Positions 21,106 through 34,090 are shown, numbered from the stretch's first letter. The stretch: DNA of 64,000 nucleotides from Rhynchopus sp. YZ270_cl-10 (GCA_964035575.1 OZ037900.1:310001-374000); one strand, 5' to 3'. Notes: generated by a model not told the origin, from the sequence alone. Numbers and translations: made by a program.

Positions 21106-21649
21106 GGTGGTGTTTGTAGGGTGTGTTGGGACCAAAGAAGGAAGCTAAAGTGTTTTTCAAAAGAAGACGCTGGGGGGGATGTGTGCAGAGGGTGTCTGTG
21201 TTTTGGAGTTGTTGTTGTTGGTAAAAATTGTTCCCCGTGCATGCAGAAAAAGGAGGGGTAGCAGATGTGAAGGCAGCGAAAAAAAAATCAGTATCTGACT
21301 GAGAGGGAAGGGAGGGAGGAGGGGGGGGAAGAATAGTCATCAAAAAATAAGCAATTTTTTTTTTGGAGATGGTTCTTTTTGTATTATTTCTTTGTCATTG
21401 GTTTCTTTTTTTAAAAAATGGTCACTTCTTTTTGTACTGTATTTCCTTTTTCAAAATTCTGTACAAAAAAACAAACAAAACAAAACTCCAATACTACTGG
21501 AGACTGTCAAAAAAAATAAAAGAGAAAATGTTGCGAAGATTGATGATATCCAGGGTAGATCCTTATTTTCGCTAAAAACGCTAAAAATCCCAGATTTATT
21601 TTCGTTTTTTTCCTTTTTTTTTCTCTCCCGTTTTTGAAATTTTTCCGCG

Positions 21650-22500
21650 CAGGCCTGACGCTAACTTTCAGGTTTTTGGGAAATCGTGGGGGTTGATGGT
21701 TTGTCCGCGAGCGCAGCGAGCGGAAAAATTGAGTGACGGTCTAAAAAAAATAATCCAACAAGCAGGTTGGTACTGTACTGAGGCAGAATAGTGGTGTTTT
21801 TTTACACATCTCAGCTGTCGTAGAACTAAACCCCAGGGGATAATATAGGTTTTGGGGGTTTTCTCTGAAACTCGGTCGAGCCCAACCCAGCTCGTTAGGG
21901 CCTCCGGCGGAATGTGAGAATTGCTCGGTTATCCTACTGCGGAGTTCGGCACTGTATTGATATTTGCACCAGGCACGCGCAGTGACAGTATATTTACAAA
22001 AAGAAACGGCGGTCGTGGCACCCATGGCGAAGCCACGGTACGCAACATTTCTGAAAATGTTGCCATAAAACGGCACTGTCGTTGGTAATTTTCAACAGTT
22101 ACCGTAAATTTTACTTCCAGATTTTGCTGAAACGAAAGTTTCTGGCGAAGCCACGGTACGCAACATTTCAAAAAATTGCGCTCAAAATTGCACATTTTTA
22201 CTGCCAAACAGGGCTGCAAGCTGCGCCGCAGGCGCACGGTACGCTACTTTTATTCTTTCGCATGCTTCCTTTTCCTTCGGTATTTGAACAATTAAATCAC
22301 ATTCTGGCTGTGACCCTTGTCGGACACTGCGCCCTCTGACAAGGGTAATACTTTCTAGAAACATTCTGAAAAAAAGTGGTAGTGCCCGGCATTAGCAAGA
22401 AAATTTTTAATTTTTTAATTTTTAATTTTAAATTTTAAAATTAAATAGGCACCAGCAGTTTGGGTAGGCGAGACCGCATTGGGTGAACCTCCGCGAGCGC
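21650..22500 (+). repeat. GCCGCAGGCGCACGG complex repeat block
   Basis: Holds two copies of TCCGCGAGCGCAGCGAGCGG (about 21703 and 22489), GGCGAAGCCACGGTACGCAAC (22024, 22143) and GCGCCGCAGGCGCACGGTACG (22212). Much of it recurs inverted at 40670-41080. No coding sense found. Confidence 0.65.
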
Positions 22501-23474
22501 AGCGAGCGGAAATTTTTTTCGCAGCTTTTGGGCAAAGTTCAAAATCCCACCAAAAATTAAGTGGGGATTTTCGACAACAATACTGGGGCCCTATGGGTTT
22601 TTGGATTTTGGCCTAACAGTGTTGTGTTTCTGCCTCGGTCCGGTTGAAGTCTTTATTACTGGATCTCATACTCCGTACAGGTGACCCATACCCGACCTTT
22701 AACACACACGCACTTCTTCGAAACCTCCACCCTCAGCACCAACCCTTTTACAATGGTCCGCTTTGCGGGTTTGTGGACATAGTAATTGTGTTCTTCAAAA
22801 ATATGCTTCATAATTGTCTTATGCAAGGTGACACTGACTCATTGGTCCTTGTCTTATGAAGTGAAGACAAATATTAAAGGGGCATTGGCGGGCCGAAGGC
22901 CAGCCAAAAAAACGGTAGCGAACTTTTACTTTTTTTCCTTTTGGTTTTCCCCTTATTTTGACTTTCCGGATCGATTGCGGACCGTGGTGGTGCCACTCTG
23001 TGGCTGGAAATTAGTAGGTAACCAAAAAAATGGGCCAGAGAAAAAAGGAAAAAAAAAAAGGAAAAAAAAATAAAAAATCTCGAATCCTTATTTTCACTTT
23101 CGCTAAGGATCTACCCTGATGATATCGGCGTTTTTTTTTTTTTTTTTGTGATTCATTAGTCTCCTTTAAAAAAGGGGGGAAATAAAAGGTTGTGAGAATA
23201 TGCTTCACGTGCATGCACATCTAAAAATTGTTTCATATACTAACTATTCTACTGAATAGAAGGTATAATAGGGTGCACTAAATGTACCACGTGCATGCAC
23301 ATCAAAAAAGAAAAAAGAGAACAGAGAACAGTGAAAGAGCGAAATAGCAAAAAGAGCAGAGGCAAAAAAAAAAAAAAAAATGTCTCTTGAGATGAGAAAA
23401 ACACGTCAGAGCTGGAAAGCTTTTGTATTCACCTCTCCCTCTACTATTTTTTTTTTTTCCATTTGAGATTTTTT

Positions 23475-23594
23475 CCACCTGATTTTTTACCCCGCGTATA
23501 GGCGCGTAAAGGCGTGTATAGGATCGTATGGGGCGTATACGGACCGTCCGTACACGCCTTTACCCGCCGTTTCGCGGGATAAAAATCGGGTGGT
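23475..23594 (+). mobile_element. CCACCTGATTTT MITE, 120 bp
   Basis: CCACCTGATTTTTTACCCCG at one end and GGGATAAAAATCGGGTGG at the other; interior of CGTATA/CGTAAAGG sub-palindromes like 3540-3651. Confidence 0.75.
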
Positions 23595-23616
23595 TTTTAT
23601 TTAGGGAAAATGACTA

Positions 23617-25512
23617 TAACACCCACGTTACTAATACCCATTTACGATAATACCCACTGGGTATTATCGTAAACTTTTTGGGTATTATCGTAAAGTTTTT
23701 GGGTATTATCGTAAACTATTTGGGTATTAGTTTTGGGTATTATCGTAAACTTTTTGGGTATTACCCAGGTACCCAGGTACGATGTGATTTAGCTGGCTAC
23801 TCGCGCAAGGTATCAGAGGCGCTCGCACGCTGGTGAATGTGCAGACAAGGTATGGTTTCATCGACCCCAGAGAAAATACAATTTTCACTAAATATATGGG
23901 GGGGGGTTTTTTTCACAACTTTTTGCATCCCTGTCTTACATCCTCAAATTCAGGGTAACCATTTTTCTTGACGATTAACAATTAATCTTTCTCCAAGCGA
24001 CATAACTTAATTACACCCACATTTACACTCATCACAGGATCGCGAAATCTGAACTGCATCAGCGATTGCGCTTCTCCGTCTCCGACATTCTACACCTCAA
24101 CATACGAAGACCTGGGTGGGAACATTTAGTCAGTCACTGCTATAGCCATTAACCCAGGGAGCATAGCTAGTGCAAGAAATTCGACTTTGGCAACCTTCCG
24201 GAAAGTCTGTCCTCTGCTTGCGGAGGACGAGGCACAAGAAAATATTGCGTTCCCCCAGAAAACCAGTGCACAATTCACACTCCTTGTGGGTGGTCTTGTT
24301 GCCTTTTCGTCATAGTAATTTTGGCCCAGGCATGTTCTTGAAGCATGACAATTTAGTGTGTATGGGGCAGGGTGTTGTTTTGTTCTGAATTCTCTTTGTT
24401 ATAACATCTAAGTCAATCGCGGGTGGTGGTTTGTGTAGCGTGAGGCACTCTTTTTAGCAAACTTCCTGCGGCTGCTAAAGTGTTATTTCTTCGGATTTAA
24501 CAACGTACAGCGTAACATAGTGGTTTCGCCTGGTCGACACAACCTTTGATAGATATGGGATAACCAACCCCCTTCGACCCCTTGTGGGTTCACTGAACAA
24601 GCCCTAGTGGTAGTTAAACGCGATTGACATTTACATTCCTAGAGATGAAAGAACAAGACAACACTTCTGTACCCGCGCATCAAAATTGTGGAAAACTTTG
24701 CACCCCAAACACCCTCAACAACGCCCGCCAAAAGGGCGCCCCTTGTTGCTGGGAGTTGGTTCTCATTGATACCTGCACAGCGGGCATTCCTCTGAGTCCA
24801 ACGCATGTTTGGCCTGTCTGCGGCGTTGTACTTCAGGTGCACGAAGACAGGGTCTGGTGGTAAATTTTGCGTAGTACTGCGACGTAGTGCTGCGTGGGTC
24901 TGGGAATATGGGTACCTGGGTACAGGATATTTGTTGTCAAAGACATCTTCCACCATGCATTGAGGAGGGTAAGACAGTGGTCGCAGTTTGTACTTGATAG
25001 CATTACAACATTTAACTTCTCCACGGGGGTCTTGGGCCGTTCACTCGGTTCTACCTTGACTACCGGAAGATATTCTTGAGGCCTTTTTGGTCTCTAGAAT
25101 ATCCGGTCTTCCCGAACGGAGGCACACTTTGTGTGTTACTACGACCTGGCAATTTCCAGCAGTAGGTTAAGTAATCTTTCTTGTAAATTGTTGGAACATT
25201 ATCTCCTCAGTGCATGAATGCCCCACGTGATTGGACACTTTTGTGTTTGTCATGTGGAGCTGTGGTTGCTCTTTCACGACTTTTTTCCTTGTACACCAGT
25301 GTACCGTGTACCTGGGTACCTGGGTACCTGGGTACCTGGGTACCTGGGTACTACCCAACCTGGGTAATACCCAAAAAGTTTACGATAATACCCAAAAAGT
25401 TTACGATAATACCCAAAACTAATACCCAAAAAGTTTACGATAATACCCAAAAAGTTTACGATAATACCCAGTGGGTATTATCGTAAATGGGTATTAGTAA
25501 CGTGGGTGTTAT
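23617..25512. mobile_element. Long-terminal-inverted-repeat element, about 1.9 kb
   Basis: Both ends (about 23617-23779 and 25307-25512) consist of a 15-bp unit TTTACGATAATACCC in alternating orientation, then GGTACCCA-type 8-bp repeats, and are inverted to each other. The outermost sequence is ATAACACCCACGTTACTAAT. The right arm has more 8-bp units than the left. The interior (23780-25306) has only short frames on both strands and I recognise no transposase. Confidence 0.75.
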
Positions 25513-25650
25513 GATAATTACCCCTTTTATTTATTCTTTTGAAAACTTTTGGTATAGACACCCAAGGATGAGTTCCACTTTCGTCATTTTTTTGATAATT
25601 TTCTGATTTTTTTTTTTTTGTGAAGACGCAGACACCGAACGAAAAGAAAA

Positions 25651-25700
25651 AAGGTTCGTACGACAATAATCCTAAGCCTTTCGTACTTAGCAACTCTTGA
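25651..25700 (+). repeat. CTTAG hairpin repeat
   Basis: CAATAATCCTAAGCCTTTCG, TACTTAGCAACTCTTG; diverged copy. Confidence 0.55.
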
Positions 25701-25997
25701 AATAAAAAAGCTTCACATTCTGTGACGTGAAGACACTGATGGGGGAGAGACGGTGGACAACGGACTGTTCAATTTGAATGGGACTTCGCAAAAAAAGGGG
25801 GTATGGCGACGCTACAAAACAGAGGGAGAGAGAGAAGAAAGAAAAAAACGTATTTCGGTTTTTATAGAAAATGGGGGCTTTTCAAAACATTTGACCTTTC
25901 ACTCTTTTTTGTTTTTGTTCGACAATCACCTTATTACCTACTGGTATAAAGATCTGTACACAAATGTCGGCCGAAGCCTTTTACACTCCGGAAGTTA

Positions 25998-26062
25998 AAT
26001 TGTTGGAGTAGTGTAGTTTGCCTCGGTAGTGTTGCCACAGTTGCGCAATCTCCACTGCCCAA
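25998..26062 (+). repeat. GTAGTGTAGTTGCC-family repeat
   Basis: TTGTTGGAGTAGTGTAGTTT, GCCTCGGTAGTGTTGCCACA, GCAATCTCCACTGCCC; copies at 52219 and 53190. Confidence 0.7.
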
Positions 26063-26182
26063 AAAAGTTCACTCACGATTTTTTATGACAACCGTTCCTG
26101 TCGGAGGAGAAGGAGAAAGTGACGACCCAAAAACACACGCTAACCAAGACTATGAATAACACAGCAAAATGACAGCTATTGC

Positions 26183-26272
26183 TGCAGGCACACACCTCCG
26201 ACTGACCCACGTACGATGCCAGCCCCGGATGAAAGCAGAAGTGCTGCCTGCGGACAACAGCAGCAAAGAACC
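26183..26272 (+). repeat. CTCCGACTGACC-family repeat
   Basis: GCAGGCACACACCTCCGACT, CGATGCCAGCCCCGGATGAA, then CTGCCTGCGGACAACAG. Confidence 0.75.
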
Positions 26273-26404
26273 GTGTATTCAGAACAAAAAACACAGTATT
26301 TTTTTTTGTTGTCTTCCGCAAAGTAAAAATAGAAAAATACTCCCGTTCGTCTTTTGTTTTAGTTGGTCCGCTACACACGTCATGCGCCACAAAAATAAAG
26401 AACA

Positions 26405-26450
26405 GTTTTTATAAGATGACCCTAAGTCTCTCGTACTTGGTCACCTTAAA
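26405..26450 (+). repeat. CTTAG hairpin repeat
   Basis: GTTTTTATAAGATGACCCTA, AGTCTCTCGTACTTGGTCAC; about 660 bp past the ankyrin/LRR gene. Confidence 0.7.
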
Positions 26451-27113
26451 ATAAAATGATTGGTTAACCGCCAGAGTAGCGGTTAGCCTATTTTGCAGAT
26501 TTTGGTTAGTTTTATTTGCGAACACTATATTTTTTTTTGTCAGCGCAGACAGAGCGAAACTCAACAAGAATGCAAAACACTAAAACAAAGCATCCAATAC
26601 TCACATTTTTTCGGCACAACATTGTCATCAGATAATTTTCTGAAAGTACCCCCACTATAAATTACAACCGCACGTCTTTGGGAACAAAGGCACTCTCCCC
26701 TAACTCGGATGAGAAAAGATATGTCTTAATTCCTTTTCCCCCTGGAGCGACAAAAAAAAACAACAACAAACAGAGTGAAAAAAGCAGTTCACGATCCTTC
26801 TTTTGGGACATACTTTTTTCTTGATTTTAAAACAAAACAAAAAACAGAGTAAATAAATTTTGATAGTACATCATTAGTACACCCCTCTAGGCGCAGGCAC
26901 TGAAAAATAATCAACAGAAGAAAAATATTACTTTTTTGCGATCTCAGCCCTCCCTAAGCCAGCTATGTCACCATTTTTCTATCAAAAATATCACAAAATA
27001 GACGATTTTGAGCATCCACATCACCCCTTTTTCCCCCACCCTTTTTTTGTCAAAAACTGAGGCTAGGGAACTTTTTTTTTGGAGATCATTGTACCAGAAT
27101 CCATAATATGATA

Positions 27114-30100
27114 TCAGACTCGCGCACGGGTGTGCGGACTGACCCCACTCGCAGCAGCTTGTTTATTGACTTCAACCTGATTGTGCAGCCGTCTCACCAT
27201 TGGGACCATGAGAAGCGGGTTGTTCGCCACACTGAGGTGCACCACCTGCGGCCTCTCCTGCAGCAGCGAAAGCAACGCAGCACCTCCGTTCTTTGCAATC
27301 AGATTTGTGTCGAGACTGATGGACTTCAGGTTTGGATGCCCCTTTGCAATGTCCGCGAGCCACATAATCGGGGTATTCTCCAGCTTATTATCACTCAAAT
27401 CCAATGACTCCACATTCTTGCACAACTGCAACACATCCAACACCGCGCGAATCCCTTTCTTCCCGATATAATTATGCGCTATCCCAATCGACTTCACCTG
27501 ATCAGCATCCTTCGGGAGACTCTCCAAAAACGAAGTATTTACTTTAGCCGAGGTAAGTACACACTGCTCCATATAAAACAACCGAGGATCGGTTCGAACG
27601 GAAAGTTCTCTCAAACCGACGCGTTTTCCTGTTGCAGGGTCGACGTCTGGAACGAATTTTGTGGTGATATTACGGAGATCCATGCCTGCCCTAGTAAATT
27701 CTTCTATTAGATTGGCAGGAAGCGCTGAAATAGCGGCATGTGTCGCAGCGGGGATAGCGGGGGTGACTGGAGTGTCCGGTTTGGGTTGTTTGTCGTCCTT
27801 CTCGTATTCGGTGTCCTGCTTTCTGTGAAGCTTTTCTAATGTTTGTAGCGCCTCTTTGCTTATTTCTGCGGTATCTGCGATGTTCGCTTTGTTGTACACC
27901 GCAAAAAAGGCGTCAATCACATCCATCCGTTTTGCCCTCTCATCCGAGACTACCAAATGCCTCACCGCCTCCTCTTCTTGCAATAACCTCCCTGCACTCC
28001 GCAATGTGTTTCGATCCTGCTTTGCCCTCTGTTTTTGCCTCTCCAAGATCGCGTCTCTTTGCACCTGATCCACCCGAATCTTTTGACAAGCCTCTGCACC
28101 TTCTCTGACTATCAAATTCACTTCCCCTTCTGATTCTGCGATAATTCTTCTCCTTGCCTTTGCTTCACCTTCTAATAACACCTCTTTCGATGAAAGAACG
28201 GATACGGGGGCGACGGTGGGTGACGGTGCAGGAGGAGTGGCAGGGATTAATGAGGGAGGGGTTCCAGCGGAGCCGATTCTGCCGAGAGAAGGGCGGCGGG
28301 CGAGAGAGTGTGCCGGCGGTGGGGCGACGAGGGGTGGAGGTGTGGAGGAGGCTTGCGCCGGAGGCGGTGAGGTGCTGGAGGTGCAGTTGATGGCATGGCG
28401 TTTCCAGCGTTTGAGCAGGTCGTCGTGTTCGGCGTGGAGACGGTTGAGCTCGTTTGTGAGGCGTGCGGTTTCCTTCTCTAGCGCTTCCTTCAGCTTGCGT
28501 TCGATGGCGGTCTGGCAGTGCTCAATATTGAAGGCGTTGTTCGCGTTGTCCAGTTTGTGTTGCAAGTCCTTCACCATAGCGTCCCGCACGCCAAGCGTCT
28601 TCTGCAACTCCACAAGCTTGCCCTGAAGCGATTTTGTATCAGAGTGGAAAATACTGCGTTCCGCCTCGAGATGCGCTTCGTGTCGTTCTGTTAGGGGGGA
28701 GAGGAGTGTGGTGTTTTATTGTTTGAACACATACTCATTCCGTCGTTGAGCTTCTGGAGGGTGGCGTTTGCCTCGTGGAGTTCTTGCAGGTCGTGTTTGA
28801 GTCGTTCGGTGACTTTGTTGTCGACGCTAGTCCTGTGTGGTGGTGGTTTTGCTGTCCGCTGGATTGCACATTTTGATTCCGTCAAAAACTCAGAAGAAAA
28901 AAAAATGAATATCAAAATTGCTCCTGACGACCCCATATTGCGTACTCCTTGCGCTACTTGGTGTTTTTTTGGATTTCTGGGGTACCAAAAAAATGCCTTC
29001 AATTATTTTAGAGTTTTTAGTTTCCATACGCTTGGGTAGAGGAGCTGGGTTTGAGCGCAGGGGTGCTCGGCTTGGAGACAGCGGGGGTGGGCTGCTTGGT
29101 GGTGGTGGCGATGTGCGCTTGGAGGGTGGTCAGCTCGCGCTCTGCGGCGGCGCACCTCTCGCCCTCGCGCTTGAGGAGCTTTGCGAGTGAGTCTACCTCG
29201 GCAACGTGGGTGGCGTGTTGCTCTGTCAGCTTCTGCTCAAGGTTGGTCCGCATGAGGTTCTCCTGCTCGCGTGCCCTGTTGTGGTGTGGTGGTGTTGATG
29301 CCTAGTAAGGGTAATTCTTGCGCAGAATATGGTGTGGTGTGGTGGTGTAGGGGGTGTTGCGAAGAGAAAAAAAAAAACGTAGAGCTGAAATACAAAGACC
29401 TCACGTGCCAGTGTACCTTGGTAAGTGGGGGTGGACAACCATGCTGTCTTATATCCATTTTTGTGGTTTACATCTGAAATAAAAATGCTTAGATGAACAT
29501 AACACTGCAAAAGGTGCAAAAAAACACCCTTCATGTAGCAGAGAAAAGGGCGTTGTCATACTTCTTCTCCTTCTCCTGCAGTGCGGTGTTCTCGGAAGAG
29601 AGGCGGTGGAGTTCGAGGGTTTCATGCGAGGTCTGTTTCGTGATGTGTTCGTTCCATAAAACCGAATTAAAAAAAAAGGCGTTTATATGCCCTGCTCACA
29701 GTATCTCGCAACAAAACAACGTATTTTTTTTCCCCCCACTTTTTTCGCTCCCCTTACAATTTAACACATACATGCGACATCGTCTCCTTCATCTGCGCAA
29801 GCTCCTGCCCGGTTGTACTGCTTTCCTTTTGAAGGCGTCCGTTCTCCTCACGCTGCTGCGAACACGCTGATCGCGATTCTTCCAACTCACCCTTCACTGC
29901 CTCTAGCTCTTCGAGGGACGCTTTTACTTTCTTCTCTGCTTCTGCGAGCCTCATGGTACACGAGGCCACCTCTGTCCGCGCAGCTTCCAACGCCGTTTGC
30001 AATGCAGCAACCTCGGCACCCCCTTCCTCTTCCTTCAGTTGTTGCTGCTGTTCTTCTTGTTGTTGTTGTTGCTGCTGCTCCTCTACCTTCTTCTCATTCA

Positions 30101-33002
30101 AGGTTGCCTGCAAGCCCCTCTCTCTGATCCCAGCCTCCACCGCAGCCGTCTCCATCTCAACCACCTGATCACCTAACACCACCAACCTCTGTTTGTACAC
30201 TGTCTCAGCTTCTTCTAATTCTGCCACCTTTGATTGGCATTGAGTAAGCTCTGTGTGCAGTGCGGTCACTTCATCACGCAGTTTAGCTTGTTTTGATAAG
30301 GTATTTGCTGAAGTAGGTCGCGGTGCTTTCGCCGCCTCAATCTCCTTTTCGAGCTCCGCTTGCCCCAGGGTTAACTCCTCCACCCGCTTTTGAAATTCTG
30401 TCGTCTGAATTAATAGCGCACTGTTTTGCGCGAGAATCTCTTGACTCCGGGTCTCCTCTCGCGAGGCACGTTCTTGAAGTTCTGCCAAAACGGTTTCATG
30501 CTCTACACGCTGCGTCTCAAGCAATCTATTTTTCTCTTCAGTCGTTGAATGGTTGGGTGACGCTGATTTATTCTCCTTTTTAACGCCTTTTTCACGCTCA
30601 ATTTGAACTTTTAGGTCGAGAAGATCGCCTTCAGATTTTTTGAGAACTACCGCCTGCTCTTGAAGCCGTTCATCTAAATGCTGGGCACGAACTTTTAGGT
30701 CCACATTCTCTTTTTCATATACCTTGAGGGCAGCGCTCCGCTCTTCGGATTGTCTGCGGGTTACTTCGTCTTCTAGGCGGAGTTTTTTAAGTTCTTCTTG
30801 TACAGAATCGCGTTCTGCGGTTAGTGCGGTGATGTTTGCACTGTGCTTTGCGGATTCTTCTTCAGACGCCTTTATTCTTGAAGTTGCTTCTGAGGCTCGC
30901 TGGCTGAGTTCTTGGTTCATCTCTTCGAGGGAAGTGATGCGTCTCGCATCTGCCGCAGTTTTGCTTTCATGAGCTGCTTTTAGTGTCGCCACCTCCGCCC
31001 TCTGTGATGTCCCACTCCCAGGTTTGCTACTCGCATTAGGCGACAAATCAACGCTTTTATCCTTTCTCCGAGAGTGAACCTCCTGCAGTCCTTGCAATTC
31101 ATTTTCTAATAGAACGGCTTTGGTGCGTTGTTGTGCTTCAGATGTTGCGAAGGTAGTGCGTTCTTGCCGTGCTTCCGCAGCTTCGAGGATCGCTTCGCTC
31201 AACTTCGCTTTAAGTTCTGCGCAGGAACTGCACGGTGCATTGTTGTGTTGGACCGAATGCATCATCATGCTTCCCGGGGAGCCTTCTTTCGTGAGAAGTG
31301 GAGGAACGTCATCAGAGCCAGGAGGCTGTAGGGGGGGTGGGGTATCGGCGTCATTTTGGAGCTGTGAGATCAGATCCTCCTCTCGAGCGGCCTGGCGGGA
31401 GAGTTCGGAGCTGAGGGTCAATATTTGGATGAGGTGGGCTTCGTTTTCAGTGATGAGACGCGCTTTTTCTGCCTGAATTTCTTTTAATAAGCGGTTGTCA
31501 GCCTTGCGTTTTTCTTCTACTGCTTGCATTGCGACTTCTGCTTCTCTCGCAAGACGTTCCACTTTGAACGAATTTTCCGTCAATTCTCTTTCACATTTTG
31601 ATAGTTGATCTGACAAACTAAACGCATTTTCGTTCGCATGCTTCAAATCGTTTGCGTATTGCTGTAATGCATCTTTGTGTCTTTTCTCTTGGGTCGAGAC
31701 ATTTGCTAAAGCAAATTTTGCTTCGACGTTTTTGCGTTGCAATTCTCGATTCTTTTCTCTCTCCTTTTCCAACGCATCGGCGTCTCTCGCAGCGCTGGAA
31801 GAACGGCGCTGCTCTGCAGAAGTCTCCCTCTGAGCGATCTCTGACTTCAGCCGCGCCTCCTCCTCTAGCCTAAAATTAATTTGCGAAGCAAGCTCGTCGA
31901 CCTGCTCTTGATAGCTTTCGGTGAGTCTCGCCTCCCTTTCTGCCTGTTGCGCCTCCGCTTCTTCCACCTTCTTCTCCGCCTTCTCTGCTACTGCGACCAA
32001 ACCCCGTTTTTCTTGCTCCAAAGCTACTATCCGGAGACTCGATTTCCCAAGCTGTGCCTGAAGGGTGTCAAGCTCCTGTTGAATATTTGTGTTGAGGGTT
32101 TTGGAGGATTCCAATTCGAGATGCAACTGCTCATTTTCGAACATCGCGCGCTTCGCTTCCAACGGGATAACCGGATGCCCATCATGGTGATGTGTTGACG
32201 CCTCGCTCACATCATCTCTCCTTGGAGTGTTCACACTGTGTCTCTGCTCTTTGTTTGCTACTTCGAACATCATAGTAGAAGGTGGCGCATCAGTCGACGA
32301 TGCATGAACAAAAGAATTTTGCATCGTACTACTCGTCTTCGCAGTCAACGGGGTCACATCGGTTCGCGACAAATTCGAATTTTCTGTCCCATTTTGGTCC
32401 CTCTGCGGGGATAAAGGAAGGGAAGAGACATCGGACATAGGAGGTGCCGTGCTATACTCTGCATTCCCCACGCTTTTTCCGAGATGCGATGATAAACTTT
32501 GTGTCGGATGTACTCCAGACCCTCCCAGAGCACCTTTCCTCCTCTCCATTACCAATCTATCAAGAGAAAGCGCTAAGGGCAGGTGTTGGTGTTTGCGTGC
32601 AACGTCAGCTGGACGGAGGGAGAGGGCGTTTCGAAGGGAAGGGTCGGATTTGTACTGAACAAGAACTTTGACGACCCCGACATTGCCCTGTTCTGCGGCA
32701 ATGTGGAGTGGGGTGTTTCCGTTGTCATCTGGCATTCGAACGTCTGCTTTTTTGCGGAGGAGCATAAGAATGATTCCGTCATGCGCTTCATGCACGGCGC
32801 TATGCAGTGCGCTCGCCCCATCGCTCGCCTGCATATTCACCACCTCGCGATTTTGCTTTAAAAACATCGCCACCCCTGCTTCATCACCTTCACGAATTAG
32901 AGTGCGCAATCGCTTTACCCTTCCATCTGTACTAGAGCTTGCAACTGAAACCCCAGCAACACTCTGGGTTGGCGACATATCCGATAGATGAAGGGTAGAC
33001 AT
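27114..33002 (-). CDS. Ankyrin / long coiled-coil / leucine-rich-repeat protein, 1,739 aa
   Basis: Five exons: 33002-29772, 29632-29562, 29275-29030, 28832-28735, 28687-27114; introns of 139, 286, 197 and 47 bp, all GTATG...CAG and all in phase. Residues about 30-150 contain three ankyrin repeats (DGASALHSAVHEAHDGI, NGNTPLHIAAEQGNVGVVKV). From about 280 to 1,500 it is almost unbroken coiled coil, rich in Glu, Lys, Gln and Ala, with a poly-Gln stretch near residue 1,000. The last 160 residues hold leucine-rich repeats of the RNase-inhibitor/tropomodulin type (VKSIGIAHNYIGKKGIRAV, VESLDLSDNKLENTPIMWL). The architecture suggests a cytoskeletal or flagellar scaffold, possibly tropomodulin-like at its end; this is inference. 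No membrane segment. A CTTAG hairpin repeat ends only about 14 bases before the ATG. Confidence 0.85.
29386..29487 (+). repeat. GAAATACAAAGCCC-family repeat in intron 2 of the ankyrin/LRR gene
   Basis: CTGAAATACAAAGACCTCAC, CAGTGTACCTTGGTAAG, CAACCATGCTGTCTTAT, GTGGTTTACATCTGAAA. Antisense to the host gene. Confidence 0.7.
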
Positions 33003-33015
33003 TTAAAGAAAGAAA

Positions 33016-33061
33016 AGTTTATAAGATGATCCTAAGCCTCTTGTTTGCTTAGTCACCTTAA
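33016..33061 (+). repeat. CTTAG hairpin repeat at the start of the ankyrin/LRR gene
   Basis: AGTTTATAAGATGATCCTAA, GCCTCTTGTTTGCTTAGTCA, CCTTA. Ends about 14 bp before the ATG, so it forms the 5' leader unless splicing occurs inside it. Confidence 0.75.
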
Positions 33062-33090
33062 AGAACAGGGTAGAAGAAGAAAAAAAAAAA

Positions 33091-33180
33091 AGTGAAGTTG
33101 ATAGTGCAAAAAACGCCTCTGGGACGCAGGGCACTGACACTCCGCGGGGTTATCGAACCCCCGGAGTGTTGCGCTTGAAG
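33091..33180 (+). repeat. GAAGTTGATAGTGC element with terminal hairpin
   Basis: GTGAAGTTGATAGTGCAAAA, GGGACGCAGGGCACTGAC, then a hairpin ACACTCCGCGGGGTT-ATCG-AACCCCCGGAGTGT. On the minus strand the inner part looks like a tRNA T-arm (GGGGGTTCGATAACCCC). Confidence 0.75.
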
Positions 33181-34021
33181 AAAAAAAGAGGGGAAGAAGG
33201 GGGAAAGGGGGAAGGGGGGGAGAGAAGTAAATCAGATGTAAAGGCACATCGAGGAAAGGGGGTTTTTAGGTAGTATAAGAAACCAATTTCTTTTTAGGGC
33301 GCTTTAAGTTGGAGAGGGAGCTGTGTATTGTGGAGGGGGGGGGAGGAGGAGGAGGAGGAGGGTGTTCTGTTTGGAATGATGTTGGATTGGAGGGGGAAAG
33401 AGAGAGGGTATATTTAGGGTGGTATTTGTGGAGAATTTGTTTAACTACGGTGAAAACAAGAGAGCCAGCAAACTGGGTCTTATGTTGCCCAGGGATTTTC
33501 TCTGGATTTTCTGTTGCTGCCGCGTACTGCGGGTTTCTTGTTGGTCTACGCGGAGGTACACATAGGGGATAGCAGCCGTGAATACTTGACAATAAGATTG
33601 CATGTAGGATTACATAGACAGGACACATCTCCCCTCACCATGTGGCAGGTGTGTCCTTGTCCTCCCCCTTTTTTGGTGTCAAAAGCTGAGTATTGCAAAA
33701 ACTTTTTTTTTCTTCTTTCCACTTTTTTTTGACGTAGCGCTGCGTTTATTGGTAAGGTTAGGGGGTGTTTTCTTATTCAGGGGAAGGGGATAATGCGAGA
33801 AGGGAATTTGTTAAGAAAATACGTTGAGCAGAAAAGAGACAAAAAAAAAAAAAAGGAAGAAAAAGGGGGAAGAGAACAAATCAGTTAAAAACAAAGGTCC
33901 CGTTTCCCCGCGTGAGGATGTACCTTCAGACGGGTGAGGACATAATTCAAAACACACCACATCGTGCAGTCTTGCGTTACTGGTGATGAGGGGTGCGAAG
34001 CTGGTAAAGACAAAGAAAGAA

Positions 34022-34068
34022 AAGTTTATAAGATGATCCTAAGCCTCTCGTGCATAGTCACCTTAAAG
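34022..34068 (+). repeat. CTTAG hairpin repeat
   Basis: AAGTTTATAAGATGATCCTA, AGCCTCTCGTGCATAGTCAC. Confidence 0.75.
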
Positions 34069-34090
34069 AAAACGAAAGGAATAAAATAAA

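Larger units (their letters stand above)
21106..27113. other. Six-kilobase gene-free interval
   Basis: No gene supported. Contains the GCCGCAGGCGCACGG block (21650-22500), a CCACCTGATTTT MITE, a 1.9-kb long-inverted-repeat element (23617-25512), two CTTAG hairpins and GTAGTGTAGTTGCC and CTCCGACTGACC repeats. Frames on both strands are short and broken. Confidence 0.6.

Noticed and set aside
33140-33180. tRNA gene
   Set aside because: A T-arm-like hairpin is present but no anticodon arm, D arm or acceptor stem; it belongs to a dispersed repeat.
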